Origin: an uncultured Gemmiger sp.
Lineage (GTDB): Bacteria > Bacillota > Clostridia > Oscillospirales > Ruminococcaceae
Assembly: GCA_944382805.1 (NCBI GenBank)
Contig: CALWNS010000143.1
Coordinates: forward strand, 1 to 11,468
Direction of reading: 5' to 3'
Length of the DNA: 11,468 bases
Part shown: positions 1 through 7,264 of the stretch, one piece after another
Numbering within the stretch: position 1 is the first letter of the stretch
How the letters are laid out: each line of letters opens with the position of its first letter
Position numbers and translations under genes: made by a program
Notes under the pieces: generated by a model
What the model was told of the DNA's origin: nothing
What the model saw: only the letters and a program-made list of their open reading frames with translations
Databases searched by the model: none

Positions 1-182
1 TCCGCCTGATCAACGAAGCCGCGCCCAGCCAGAATATGCTGGCCCTGCGCAGCATGGAAGCGATGGAAAAGGTGGCGGACGGCAAGGCCACCAAGATCAT
101 CGTGCCCAGCGATATGCAGAACATGGCCGCCACCGTCAGCGCCATCAAGGCCCTGGCCGGCGATATGCCCGCCGCCAAGTAA
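1..182 (+). CDS. SPFH/band 7 (stomatin-like) protein, C-terminal end only
   Basis: Only the last 59 codons are visible, in the frame starting at base 3 and ending with TAA at 180-182. The peptide contains RLINEAAPSQNMLALRSMEA, then MEKVADGKATKIIVPSDMQ, then a short Ala-rich tail. This is the typical end of bacterial SPFH/stomatin/QmcA-like proteins: a helix with an EA-rich stretch and a 'LRS(L/M)EA..KVADGKATKI(I/V)(I/V)PS' block. These proteins form oligomeric membrane scaffolds, often with an NfeD-like partner or membrane proteases. The N-terminal membrane anchor and SPFH domain lie outside the window, so the subfamily cannot be set. The gene is convergent with hflX and ends just before a GC-rich terminator. 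Confidence 0.8.
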   Translation, partial: RLINEAAPSQNMLALRSMEAMEKVADGKATKIIVPSDMQNMAATVSAIKALAGDMPAAK

Positions 183-192
183 GCGCCCCGCG

Positions 193-214
193 CCGATACA
201 AAACCGATACAAAA
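193..214. repeat. Tandem 11-bp direct repeat
   Basis: CCGATACAAAA occurs twice without a gap (193-203 and 204-214), between the SPFH stop codon and the terminator stem. It is probably a small slippage duplication with no evident role; its A-run supplies the U-tract for minus-strand termination. Confidence 0.6.
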
Positions 215-259
215 ACCGCCCGCCCCCTGGCTTTGCGCCGGGGGGGCGGGCGTTCTTTT
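211..259. terminator. Bidirectional intrinsic terminator between SPFH gene and hflX
   Basis: CGCCCGCCCCC (217-227) pairs perfectly with GGGGGCGGGCG (242-252) around a 14-base loop. The plus side continues TTCTTTT (253-259), and the minus side reads into a T5 run, the complement of A 211-215. It sits between two convergent stop codons (182 plus, 285 minus) and can end both transcripts. Confidence 0.85.
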
Positions 260-284
260 GCATCAAGCGGCGGGGCAGGGGAGT

Positions 285-1610
285 TTACACCATATAGGGC
301 GTAAAGCGGTGCAGGTCGTCGATCTTGACCGTGCCCTCGTAGTAAGCGCCCTCCGGGCGGAACTCCTCCTTGCTCACGCTGCCGCGCGTGCGCAGGATGT
401 CGGCCAGCGCCAGCTTGTCGTAGGGCAAAAGGATCTCGATCTGCCGCACGCGGTGGGCCATCAGCTCGTCCAGCCGCAGCAACAGTTCGTTCAGCCCCAG
501 CCCGGTTTTGGCGCTGGTCAGCAGGACGCCGGGGTCGTAGGGCGCGGCGCCCGGCTTGTCGCACTTGTTGTATACCACAAGCTGCGGGATGTCCGCACAG
601 CCCAGCGAATCCAGCACCTCGTCGGTCACGGCCAACTGGCCGGCGGCCTGCGGGTCGCTGGCGTCGGCCACCTTTACGATCACGTCGGCAAAGGCGGCTT
701 CCTCCAGCGTGCTCTTGAACGCATCCACCAGGTGGTGCGGCAGCCGGCTGACAAAGCCGACCGTATCCACCAGCACCACGTTCAGCCCGCTGGGCAGCAT
801 CAGCTTGCGGGCCGTGGGGTCCAGCGTGGCGAACAGCATATCCGCCTCAAAGATCTCGGCGCCGCACAGCGCGTTCATCAGGCTGGATTTGCCCACGTTG
901 GTGTAGCCTACCAGCGCGACCACCGGCACGTTGTTCTTGCGGCGGGCGCGGCGGGTCTCGCTGCGGCGCTTTTCCAGCTCCTTCAGCCGCCCTTCCAGGT
1001 GCTCGATGCGGTGGTGCAGGTGGCGGCGGTCCAGTTCCAGCTTGGTTTCGCCGGCCCCGCGGCGCGCGCCGCCACCGCCGGCCCCGCCGCCGCCCTGGCG
1101 GCTCAGGCTTTCGCCCAGGCCCTGCAGCCGCGGCAGCTGGTAGCGCAGCATGGCCAGTTCGGTCTGCAGCTTGCCCTCGTTGGTGGTGGCGCGGCTGCGG
1201 AAAATCTCCAGGATCAGCATGGTGCGGTCCAGCACCTCCACCTGCAGCGCGGCCGACAGGTTGCGGATCTGGCTGCCGGAAAGCTCGCCGTCAAAAATGG
1301 CTGCCTCCGCCCGCACATTGCTGCACACCAGCCGCGCTTCGGCCACCTTGCCCTCGCCCAGCATGGTGGCGGCTTCCGGCGCGCTGCGCTTTTGGGTCAC
1401 GGCGGCCACTGCCGCCATGCCGTTTGCTTCGGCCAGGGCGGCCAGCTCGTTCAGGCTGCGCTCGGCGTCAAACTTGCCCTGGTCCAGGCTCAGCAGCACC
1501 ACGCGGATCGGCTGCGGGCCTTCCGCCTCCTCCGGGGGGAAGGGGTCCAGCGCATCCGGCTCCCCGCCGTCCAGCAGCGGGCCGCCAAAATCTAGCGTAA
1601 ACTCATCCAT
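285..1610 (-). CDS. hflX: GTPase HflX
   Basis: This 441-residue protein has the full HflX layout. The N-terminal HflX domain runs from about residue 35 to 170 and includes the family signature LQTELAMLRYQLPRLQG (148-164). A glycine-rich loop leads to GETKLELDRR (187-196) and a charged helical hairpin (about 195-226). The G domain follows, with P-loop GYTNVGKS (235-242), switch ATLDPT (261-266), DTVG (282-285), NKCD (348-351) and SAK (366-368). HflX binds the 50S subunit and 70S ribosomes and splits stalled or hibernating ribosomes under stress (known for the family). The ATG at 1608-1610 has AAAGGAG six bases upstream. It lies 48 bases after the flippase gene with no visible terminator between, so it is probably the last gene of the surface-glycan operon. 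Odd points are an enlarged glycine loop and GAGE where GPGE is usual (see findings). Confidence 0.95.
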   Translation of the reverse strand: MDEFTLDFGGPLLDGGEPDALDPFPPEEAEGPQPIRVVLLSLDQGKFDAERSLNELAALAEANGMAAVAAVTQKRSAPEAATMLGEGKVAEARLVCSNVRAEAAIFDGELSGSQIRNLSAALQVEVLDRTMLILEIFRSRATTNEGKLQTELAMLRYQLPRLQGLGESLSRQGGGGAGGGGARRGAGETKLELDRRHLHHRIEHLEGRLKELEKRRSETRRARRKNNVPVVALVGYTNVGKSSLMNALCGAEIFEADMLFATLDPTARKLMLPSGLNVVLVDTVGFVSRLPHHLVDAFKSTLEEAAFADVIVKVADASDPQAAGQLAVTDEVLDSLGCADIPQLVVYNKCDKPGAAPYDPGVLLTSAKTGLGLNELLLRLDELMAHRVRQIEILLPYDKLALADILRTRGSVSKEEFRPEGAYYEGTVKIDDLHRFTPYMV

Positions 1611-1658
1611 TGTTTTCTCCTTTGTCCACAGGGGGAAACCTTCGGTCGGTATCGGGCT

Positions 1659-3131
1659 TCAGCGCCGCGCGCCCAGCTTGCGCACAAGGCCCAGCGCCAG
1701 CTGCCACAGTTTGTGCAGCTGCGGGCGGTACAGCGAACAGTAAACGAACAAAATGGCGCCCACGCTGCCCAGCTTGAGCCAGAAATGCGCATAGAACACT
1801 ACGCCGGCCCCCGCCGCGGCCAGCGCCAGCAAAAAGCCGGACACGGTGCGCGGGATGTTGGGGATGGTGCGGTAATAGATCTGGCCGGTCACGGTGCGGT
1901 ACAAAAACATCACGGCGTTGCCGACGACCAGGGCCACCGCCGCGCCGGTCACCGCATAGGCGGGCACCAGCCACAGGCAGATCAGGATCTCGGCCAGCAC
2001 GCCCAGCGCCACGCCGATGGTATCATGGTGCGGCCGCCGGGCAATGGAGTTCCCGTACACGGTGCCCTCCATCAAAATCAGGAACACCGCCGCCAGCATC
2101 ATCAGCGGGAAGAAGCGCTGGCAGGCCGCCTTGCCCGGAAAAACCAGGAAGATGATGTCCTCGAACATGACCAGGCAGCAGAAAAAGGAAAAGATCAAAA
2201 AGTTGAGCAGGTCATGCACCCGGCCGATGCGCGCCTGTTCGGTGCGGTAGTGTGCGTACACATACGGCCCCCAGTAGGTCGAAAACCCGGCCTGCACCGT
2301 GGTGACCAGCAGCGAAAGCTGGTAGGCGAACGAGAACAGCCCCTGCTCGGTCGTGCCGCTGTAAACGGACAGGAAGGAAAGCGCGATGCTCTGGTACAGC
2401 GGCGTCAGCACCGCCGCCGGGGCCAGCGCGACGCTGTAGGGCACCATCTGGCGGTAGACCGCTTTGTAGGGCAGGCCGGGGGCTTTCAGCGGGGCTTTGG
2501 CCTTGTACCAGAACGCGGCCGCCACGCAGGCAAAACTGGCCACCGCCATGGCGATGAACACCCAGGTCCGGCGCGTAAAAAAGCCCGGCAGCAAAAACAG
2601 CAGGTTCAGGCACGCCTGCATCCACAGCGTTTCGGCCGTATAGGCGCGCACGTTGTTTTCCAGCCGCAGCAATACGTTCAGGTAGCGCACCAGCATATAC
2701 AGCGCGGCGTTCAAAAACAAAAACGGCACCAGCACCGCGCCGCCGGCCCCCAGGCCGAACGCCGTGGCCAGCGGGCCGGCAAAAAACGCCGAGCCGACCA
2801 GCCCCGCCGCGGCGATCACCAGCAGCGAAAGCCGCGTGCAGGCCGCGAACATCGTGCGGCCGGTCGCGCCCGGCGGCGGTTCGCGGAAAAAGCGCAGCAG
2901 CCCCTGGTCCAGCCCCAGCATCCCCACGTTCATCAGCGAGGTGGTGTAGGCCATAAAGGCGGCCGGCACGGCGTAGCTGTCCGGCGGAAGGATGCCCTTT
3001 ACGATCAGGGCCGCGCCGCTGATCAAAAAGCCCAGGTAGGTCGCTACCGAATATTTCATCAGGTTGCCCAAAAACGATTCCGGCTTTTTCGGCTCGGCCT
3101 GGGCGTTCCCCGGTTTGGATGGCTCAGCCAT
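1659..3131 (-). CDS. Wzx-like flippase, MOP-superfamily polysaccharide exporter
   Basis: This polytopic membrane protein of 490 residues has about 12-14 hydrophobic segments spread over nearly its whole length, after a short polar N-terminus (MAEPSKPGNAQAEPKKPESF). The first helix starts around residue 28 (SVATYLGFLISGAALIVKGI). Length, the Phe/Tyr-rich helices and short basic loops (e.g. RRPHH, and a basic C-terminus ending GARR) fit the Wzx/RfbX/PST branch of the MOP exporter superfamily. Such proteins flip lipid-linked oligosaccharide or teichoic-type precursors across the membrane. The frame is open a further 67 codons upstream, but that stretch overlaps the preceding gene and reads as its shadow; the ATG at 3129-3131 has AAAGGAG eight bases upstream and is the chosen start. 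It lies 29 bases after the surface-carbohydrate gene, in one operon. The substrate is unknown. A MATE-like transporter is less likely given the neighbours. Confidence 0.85.
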   Translation of the reverse strand: MAEPSKPGNAQAEPKKPESFLGNLMKYSVATYLGFLISGAALIVKGILPPDSYAVPAAFMAYTTSLMNVGMLGLDQGLLRFFREPPPGATGRTMFAACTRLSLLVIAAAGLVGSAFFAGPLATAFGLGAGGAVLVPFLFLNAALYMLVRYLNVLLRLENNVRAYTAETLWMQACLNLLFLLPGFFTRRTWVFIAMAVASFACVAAAFWYKAKAPLKAPGLPYKAVYRQMVPYSVALAPAAVLTPLYQSIALSFLSVYSGTTEQGLFSFAYQLSLLVTTVQAGFSTYWGPYVYAHYRTEQARIGRVHDLLNFLIFSFFCCLVMFEDIIFLVFPGKAACQRFFPLMMLAAVFLILMEGTVYGNSIARRPHHDTIGVALGVLAEILICLWLVPAYAVTGAAVALVVGNAVMFLYRTVTGQIYYRTIPNIPRTVSGFLLALAAAGAGVVFYAHFWLKLGSVGAILFVYCSLYRPQLHKLWQLALGLVRKLGARR

Positions 3132-3160
3132 AGTCTCTCCTTTGCCCGGCGCGCGGGCGT

Positions 3161-4474
3161 TCAGCGTACATAGGGGCGGATGCGCTCGGTCATGGCCGCG
3201 ATCTGCTCCGGCGGGATGTAGGCCTTGTCCACATAGCCGTAGATGCGCTGCGCAAACCCGGCCAGCGGGGGACAGAAGGCGAACACCCTGCGCGGCTCCC
3301 ACTTGCGGCGGTACAGGAAATGCACCCCCCACAGCGCCAGATACTTCAGCAGGTTGAAATGCGGGGTAAAGCCTTCGCCCATCGGGGCGTCGCGCGGCGG
3401 CTCTTTGTACACGGTCTCCAGCAGGTCGGCCATGCGCAGGTACGCCGGGCGCGGGCTGGGGTCAAAGTAGCCTTCAATGACCGCCCGCTCGATGGGGAAG
3501 GGCGGGTCGCTCTCGGCCATGGCGGCGCAGAATTCCTCGTAGTTGGTCACGTAGCGCGCGCCCTTGTAGATCACCGGGTCGTACTCGTGTTCGATGGGCG
3601 CCGGGCGCAGGATATGGCAGCTTTTGCCCGCCATATAGACTTCGGCAATGGCGGTGCTCATCCAGATGGAGATCGAATCCGCCGCCACGATCCACTGCTT
3701 GACCGAATCGGCAAAGATCACATGGAAGTTGGGGCGCTTGCGGGCCAGCTCCTCCAGCGCGGGGCTGTTCCACTCGCTCGGGTGGCGGCGGTAGACCAGC
3801 TCCACCTCCGGGTGGTCGCCCAGGTAGGCGTCGAACCAGCGCAGCGTCTCGGCCATCGAGACGCGGTTGGTGGCGGCAAAGCCGCGGAAATCGGTGCCGG
3901 CCATGCGGGAAAGCTCGTCCACCTCCGCCTCCGACATACTGGCATAGCCAAAGCTGGAGATATACAGGTGCAGCCGCTTGTGCGGGTCCAGGCCGAACTC
4001 CTGGCACAGCGCGGCCTTGTCCTTAAAGTAACCGGCAAACTCCGGCCGCAGGAAATCCATCATCACCGCGCCGGTCACCGGCGTGTTTTTGGCCTCCATG
4101 CCGTGCGCCTGCAGGCGGGCCGCCGTGCGCTTGCCCCAGCAGGTCTGGATGCAGCGCTTGGCGTTGCCGTTCATGTTGAACCAGTCGCCCTCCTCCTGCG
4201 TGTCGGACAGCATCTGTTCCCAGTGCAGGTTCACGATCTTGTCGCAATGGCCGATGTTGTTGTATACATGGCTGTTGATGGCCTCGTTGTCGTACATACA
4301 GCTGGCCACCAGCACCTCCGGCTTGTCCTTTCCGAACAGGCGGCGGTACTTGGGGTCCAGCAGCTGGCGGATCTCCACCTTGTAGCCGCGGCGCTCCAGT
4401 TCCAGCTTGAGCAAAAGGTCGCTTTCGTATTCGCGCACCGTGTGCTCGTATAAGATCAGGAAATCCAGTGCCAT
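3161..4474 (-). CDS. Surface carbohydrate biosynthesis protein (GT-B/CDP-glycerol-transferase-like)
   Basis: This soluble protein of 437 residues resembles the family usually named 'surface carbohydrate biosynthesis protein'. The start LDFLILYEHTVREYESDLLL (3-22) with a following KLELERRGYKVEI is typical, as are VNLHWEQ (81-87) and WGKRTAARLQAHG..NTPVTG (113-135). The second half has YRRHPSE (228-234), then FADSVKQWIVAADSISIWMS (254-273) and AIAEVYMAGK (275-284). This resembles the nucleotide-binding half of CDP-glycerol glycerophosphotransferases and other GT-B enzymes, where a His and a Ser/Thr contact the donor phosphates. It probably transfers a sugar or polyol phosphate to a lipid-linked glycan on the cytoplasmic side; donor and acceptor cannot be read from the sequence. 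ATG at 4472-4474 has GGGAG about ten bases upstream, itself overlapping the end of the SGNH gene. No signal peptide. Specific activity is unproven for most of the family. Confidence 0.7.
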   Translation of the reverse strand: MALDFLILYEHTVREYESDLLLKLELERRGYKVEIRQLLDPKYRRLFGKDKPEVLVASCMYDNEAINSHVYNNIGHCDKIVNLHWEQMLSDTQEEGDWFNMNGNAKRCIQTCWGKRTAARLQAHGMEAKNTPVTGAVMMDFLRPEFAGYFKDKAALCQEFGLDPHKRLHLYISSFGYASMSEAEVDELSRMAGTDFRGFAATNRVSMAETLRWFDAYLGDHPEVELVYRRHPSEWNSPALEELARKRPNFHVIFADSVKQWIVAADSISIWMSTAIAEVYMAGKSCHILRPAPIEHEYDPVIYKGARYVTNYEEFCAAMAESDPPFPIERAVIEGYFDPSPRPAYLRMADLLETVYKEPPRDAPMGEGFTPHFNLLKYLALWGVHFLYRRKWEPRRVFAFCPPLAGFAQRIYGYVDKAYIPPEQIAAMTERIRPYVR

Positions 4475-4490
4475 TGCGTCTTAACTCCCA

Positions 4491-5450
4491 TCAGGCCCCG
4501 GCGTCCGGGGCGTTCACATCGGCAAACAGTTCGCGCGTCCAGTCGGGCAGGCCGTAGCGCTCGTCCAGGTGGAACCCGTCAAAAAACTGTGTGTCATCAT
4601 CGGTGATGCAGCTGCCGCTCCACTCGTAATCCAGCAGGGTCAGCCCGGTGTCCGCCTGCCAGCTTTGCAAAAGCGGCAGCACGGTGTTTTGCATCGCATC
4701 GTCAATGCCGTAGCGTTCGCACACTTCGGTGCGCACGTTTTCGGCCATCGGCGGCAGTACGATGGTCAGCGCCACGCCCTCGGCCTTGCAGCGCCGGGCC
4801 AGCTGTTCCAGGCGGGCCAGCTGTTCGCTGTTCACCGTCCAGTTTCGGCAACGGGCGTCGATCAGGGCGGGGTATTCGTACAGGCGGCGGTGCAGCGGCA
4901 GCGTGTTGCCTGCGTCGTCCAGGTAATCGGCCGGGCCCCAGTCGCCGGATTCGATGGTGTCCGGCGTGTTGCGCACCCAGTTCATGAACATGGTCAGGGC
5001 GTTTACGTTGTATTCCAGGTTCAGGCAGTAGGCCAGCGGGTTGGCGAGCGTCTGCTCCAGCGCCGAAAAGCGGTCGGTGTCATAGCCGGCGTTGACGGTG
5101 TAGAACGAAAGCTCAAACAGGATCTCCTCCACCTCATGCCCGGAGTCAAGCACAAAGTTGGCCAGGTCGATGCTCTCCCGCAGGCTGGCCCCGCCGAACG
5201 CCAGGTTCTGCCACGCCCGGCCGGAGGTCTTTTCCACAAGTTCCATATCAAAGTGCGCCAGGCGGCTGTCCCCAATGATCAGGCTGCGCCCCGGCGCCTG
5301 CTGGTAAGCGCGCACGCGCGCCACCGGCTGGCTGGAATCGCTCTGCGCTTTCAGGCCGAAGTAGTTGTTCGGCTCAAAAGCGATAAAGAACGCCAGCCAC
5401 ACATACACCGGGACCAGCACCAGAGCCAGCCGTTTCAGGATGTGTCCCAT
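4491..5450 (-). CDS. SGNH/GDS-type membrane-anchored O-acyltransferase partner or esterase
   Basis: The protein of 319 residues (from the ATG at 5448-5450) begins with a basic tip and one membrane anchor (MGHILKRLALVLVPVYVWLAF), so the rest is likely extracytoplasmic. SGNH-fold marks are visible: SLIIGDSRLAHFDM with Ser62 of GDS, QNLAFGGASLRES as the Gly/Asn block around 81-92, and DGFHLDERYG with Asp291 and His294 as the closing acid-base pair. Such proteins (DltD-like, AlgX/AlgJ-like) work with an MBOAT enzyme, taking an acyl group passed across the membrane and placing it on a surface polymer. The MBOAT gene lies directly upstream, 46 bases away. A TTG ten codons earlier in frame (5478-5480) has no ribosome binding site, whereas this ATG has AAAGGTG eight bases upstream. 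It could instead be a plain acyl-esterase; the MBOAT neighbour argues against that. Confidence 0.75.
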   Translation of the reverse strand: MGHILKRLALVLVPVYVWLAFFIAFEPNNYFGLKAQSDSSQPVARVRAYQQAPGRSLIIGDSRLAHFDMELVEKTSGRAWQNLAFGGASLRESIDLANFVLDSGHEVEEILFELSFYTVNAGYDTDRFSALEQTLANPLAYCLNLEYNVNALTMFMNWVRNTPDTIESGDWGPADYLDDAGNTLPLHRRLYEYPALIDARCRNWTVNSEQLARLEQLARRCKAEGVALTIVLPPMAENVRTEVCERYGIDDAMQNTVLPLLQSWQADTGLTLLDYEWSGSCITDDDTQFFDGFHLDERYGLPDWTRELFADVNAPDAGA

Positions 5451-5496
5451 ACAAAAAGCACCTTTCAGGTCGTTGAACAAAAATCAGGACCGCCGC

Positions 5497-7014
5497 TCAA
5501 TAGCCGGCGTACATACCGAACCCGGCGCTGCCGCCAAAGCCGCCGCCCTGCAGGATATACCCCACCAGGATCATTGCGGCCAGCAGTTCGTACAAGGCCC
5601 AGCGCCGCGCGCGCGGCAGCGCGGCAAGCGCCTGTTCCGCGGGGGCGTTTTTGTGGGCAAAGCAGCGGCGCGCGTCCAGCCAGATGCCCAGCGCCAGGCC
5701 CAGGGCGGCAAACGCATAGTAGGCGGCCACCATCAGGCCGTTCGCATAAAAGCCGGTATAGGCCGCGCTGTAGCATTCGGCGGCAAAGCGCGCCGGGGCC
5801 AGCCCGCTGAACATTCCGCCCAGGTAGGCGAAGCAATCGCCCACGCTGCCGGGCGCGGCGCCCGAACCCATGCGGAAAAACACCATGCTCAGCACCCACA
5901 GCGCAAACACGCCGGCCCGCTTGGCCCACTGCACCCGCGCCGGGGCCTTGCGCTTGGGTTTGCCCAGGCGGCGGTGCAAAAGCTCTTCGCCCACGCGGTA
6001 CAGCCCCTGCAAAAGCCCCCAGACCACGAACGGCAGCGTGCTGCCGTGCCAAAAGCCGGACACCAGGAACACGGCCAGCACGCAGACCTCCGGCGGCAGG
6101 CGGCGCAGCCGGCCACCGGTCAGGCGCTCGGTATCGGCCCAGGCCAGCGGCATGAACAGGTAATCCTGCAGCCAGGAGGAAAGGCTGATATGCCAGCGGC
6201 TCCAAAACCCGGAAAAGTTGGTGGCAAAAAACGGCGTTTTGAAGTTTTCCGGCAGTTCCAGCCCCAGCAGAAGGCCGGTGGCGCGGGCCAGCTCGGAATA
6301 GCCGCTGAAGTTGAAGTACAGCTGGAAGGTGTAGAACAGCGCCGCCAGCAGCCGCATCGGCCCGCCGTAGCTCTGCCATGCGCCGAACACCGTGTCCACC
6401 AGCACGCCCAGCACATCGGACACGGCCACCGTCTTGAACAGCCCCAGCGCATACAGCCGCAGCGCGCGCACGGTGCGCGGCGCGTCAAAGCGGTGTTCCG
6501 CCGTCAGCTGCGGGAGCAGCTGCGCGGCGCGGGGGATGGGGCCCTGCGTCACCGTGGCGAAAAAGGTCAAGAACAGCGCGTACCGCCAGGGGCTTTTTTC
6601 CACCGGGCAGTCGCCGCGCGCGGCATCGATCAGGTAGGCGATGGCCGCGAACGTGTAAAAGCTGATGCCCAGCGGCATCACGATGGAAAACGGCAGCGCC
6701 AGCGCCGTTTCCAGAAAGCCGAAATACTTAAAAAACGCCAGGATCGCCAGGCTGCCCGTAACGCCCAGGCGCAAAAAGGCTTTTTTGTGCGCGCCGCCGC
6801 GCCAGGCAACGCCGCGCCCGCACAGGTAGGTAAAGGCGCAGATGCCCAGCGTGACGGGCAGGTACCACAGGGCGTCCATCGCCAGCGAAGCCAGCGCGTA
6901 AAACACCCAGGAGGCCGCCAGTAAAAACGGCGGCTGCGCGCGCCGGGGCAGGTGCAGGTACACGGCGGCAGCCACCGCCAAAAAGAAAAGATACTGGATG
7001 CTTTGCAGGCCCAC
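5497..7014 (-). CDS. MBOAT-family membrane O-acyltransferase (AlgI/DltB/PatA type)
   Basis: This polytopic membrane protein of 505 residues is the usual length for the family. Conserved features are LPFSIVMPLGISFYTF (107-122), FNFSGYSELA (234-243), NFSGFWSRWHISLSSWLQDY (266-285) with His275, and SGFWHGSTLPFVVWG (319-333) with His323, the invariant MBOAT histidine. By family knowledge it moves an acyl group from a cytoplasmic donor across the membrane to an extracytoplasmic carbohydrate or protein partner; acetylation is most common, D-alanylation is DltB's role. No dltA or dltC gene is nearby, so O-acetylation of a surface glycan is the better guess. The start is GTG at 7012-7014, with GAAGGGAGGA ending six bases upstream. 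It is the first gene of a five-gene operon. Confidence 0.9.
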   Translation of the reverse strand: MGLQSIQYLFFLAVAAAVYLHLPRRAQPPFLLAASWVFYALASLAMDALWYLPVTLGICAFTYLCGRGVAWRGGAHKKAFLRLGVTGSLAILAFFKYFGFLETALALPFSIVMPLGISFYTFAAIAYLIDAARGDCPVEKSPWRYALFLTFFATVTQGPIPRAAQLLPQLTAEHRFDAPRTVRALRLYALGLFKTVAVSDVLGVLVDTVFGAWQSYGGPMRLLAALFYTFQLYFNFSGYSELARATGLLLGLELPENFKTPFFATNFSGFWSRWHISLSSWLQDYLFMPLAWADTERLTGGRLRRLPPEVCVLAVFLVSGFWHGSTLPFVVWGLLQGLYRVGEELLHRRLGKPKRKAPARVQWAKRAGVFALWVLSMVFFRMGSGAAPGSVGDCFAYLGGMFSGLAPARFAAECYSAAYTGFYANGLMVAAYYAFAALGLALGIWLDARRCFAHKNAPAEQALAALPRARRWALYELLAAMILVGYILQGGGFGGSAGFGMYAGY

Positions 7015-7020
7015 GCGGGG

Positions 7021-7054
7021 TCCTCCCTTCGGGTGCGCGGGCCAAAGCCCACAC
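7021..7054 (-). promoter_or_regulatory. Ribosome binding site and small hairpin in the leader of the MBOAT operon
   Basis: AGGGAGGA on the minus strand (7021-7028) fixes the GTG start at 7014. Just upstream, GGGC (7047-7050 on minus) can pair with GCCC (7039-7042) around a four-base loop, extended by GTG/CAC after a bulge. The hairpin stops about five bases before the Shine-Dalgarno, so it could modulate access, but it is short and may be incidental. Confidence 0.5.
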
Positions 7055-7065
7055 TAAATCACTCT

Positions 7066-7094
7066 ATTATACCTCTTTTAGCCCGCCGTGTAAA
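7066..7094 (-). promoter_or_regulatory. Sigma-A promoter of the surface-glycan operon
   Basis: On the minus strand TTTACA (7089-7094) and TATAAT (7066-7071) are separated by exactly 17 bases. The -10 is a perfect consensus. Transcription should start near 7059, giving a leader of about 45 bases before the GTG start at 7014. Confidence 0.85.
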
Positions 7095-7147
7095 GCAAAC
7101 GGGCGGCAAAAGGGGAAAGAGGGGCGGCAAAAAGCCGCGCCTGTCTA

Positions 7148-7170
7148 TTTGCACGAATTTTACGTGCAAA
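7148..7170. promoter_or_regulatory. 23-bp perfect dyad, possible operator/activator site
   Basis: TTTGCACG (7148-7155) and CGTGCAAA (7163-7170) are perfect inverted 8-mers around the spacer AATTTTA. The centre (7159) lies about 61 bases upstream of the predicted kdgK-like start point near 7220, and just upstream of that promoter's -35. This is where class I activators bind; repression by looping or of the divergent promoter is also possible. No T-run follows either arm, so it is not a terminator. No regulator gene is next to it. Confidence 0.5.
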
Positions 7171-7184
7171 CAAAAGGAATTCTG

Positions 7185-7213
7185 TTGAAATTTATGGCCG
7201 AACGCGCTACAAT
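7185..7213 (+). promoter_or_regulatory. Sigma-A promoter of the sugar kinase gene
   Basis: TTGAAA (7185-7190) and TACAAT (7208-7213) with a 17-base spacer. Start near 7220, giving a leader of about 45 bases before the ATG at 7265. The leader holds a 12-bp GC palindrome (7239-7250). Confidence 0.8.
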
Positions 7214-7264
7214 AGAACCAAGATCAACGGCCCGGTCGCCGCCCGGGCGGAAACGAGGTATGTT

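Noticed and set aside
258..1595. 445-codon open frame on the plus strand opposite hflX
   Set aside because: Gln/Ala/His-rich low-complexity translation typical of antisense frames in GC-rich genes; the minus strand carries a complete HflX with all G motifs.
1713..3173. 486-codon plus-strand open frame opposite the flippase
   Set aside because: Arg/Gln/His-rich shadow with no recognisable motif; the minus frame encodes a coherent multi-helix membrane protein.
3132..3332. 67-residue N-terminal extension of the flippase frame
   Set aside because: It overlaps the real 3' end of the surface-carbohydrate gene, and a strong AAAGGAG precedes the ATG at 3131.
5451..5480. TTG start ten codons upstream for the SGNH protein
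   Set aside because: No Shine-Dalgarno precedes it, whereas AAAGGTG precedes the ATG at 5450.
5365..6924. 519-codon plus-strand frame opposite the MBOAT gene
   Set aside because: Basic, Gln/His-rich antisense translation; MBOAT catalytic motifs are on the minus strand.
7239..7250. 12-bp perfect palindrome CCGCCCGGGCGG in the kinase leader
   Set aside because: Pure G/C palindromes of this size are expected in such DNA, and no further symmetry or T-run is present; not counted as an operator.
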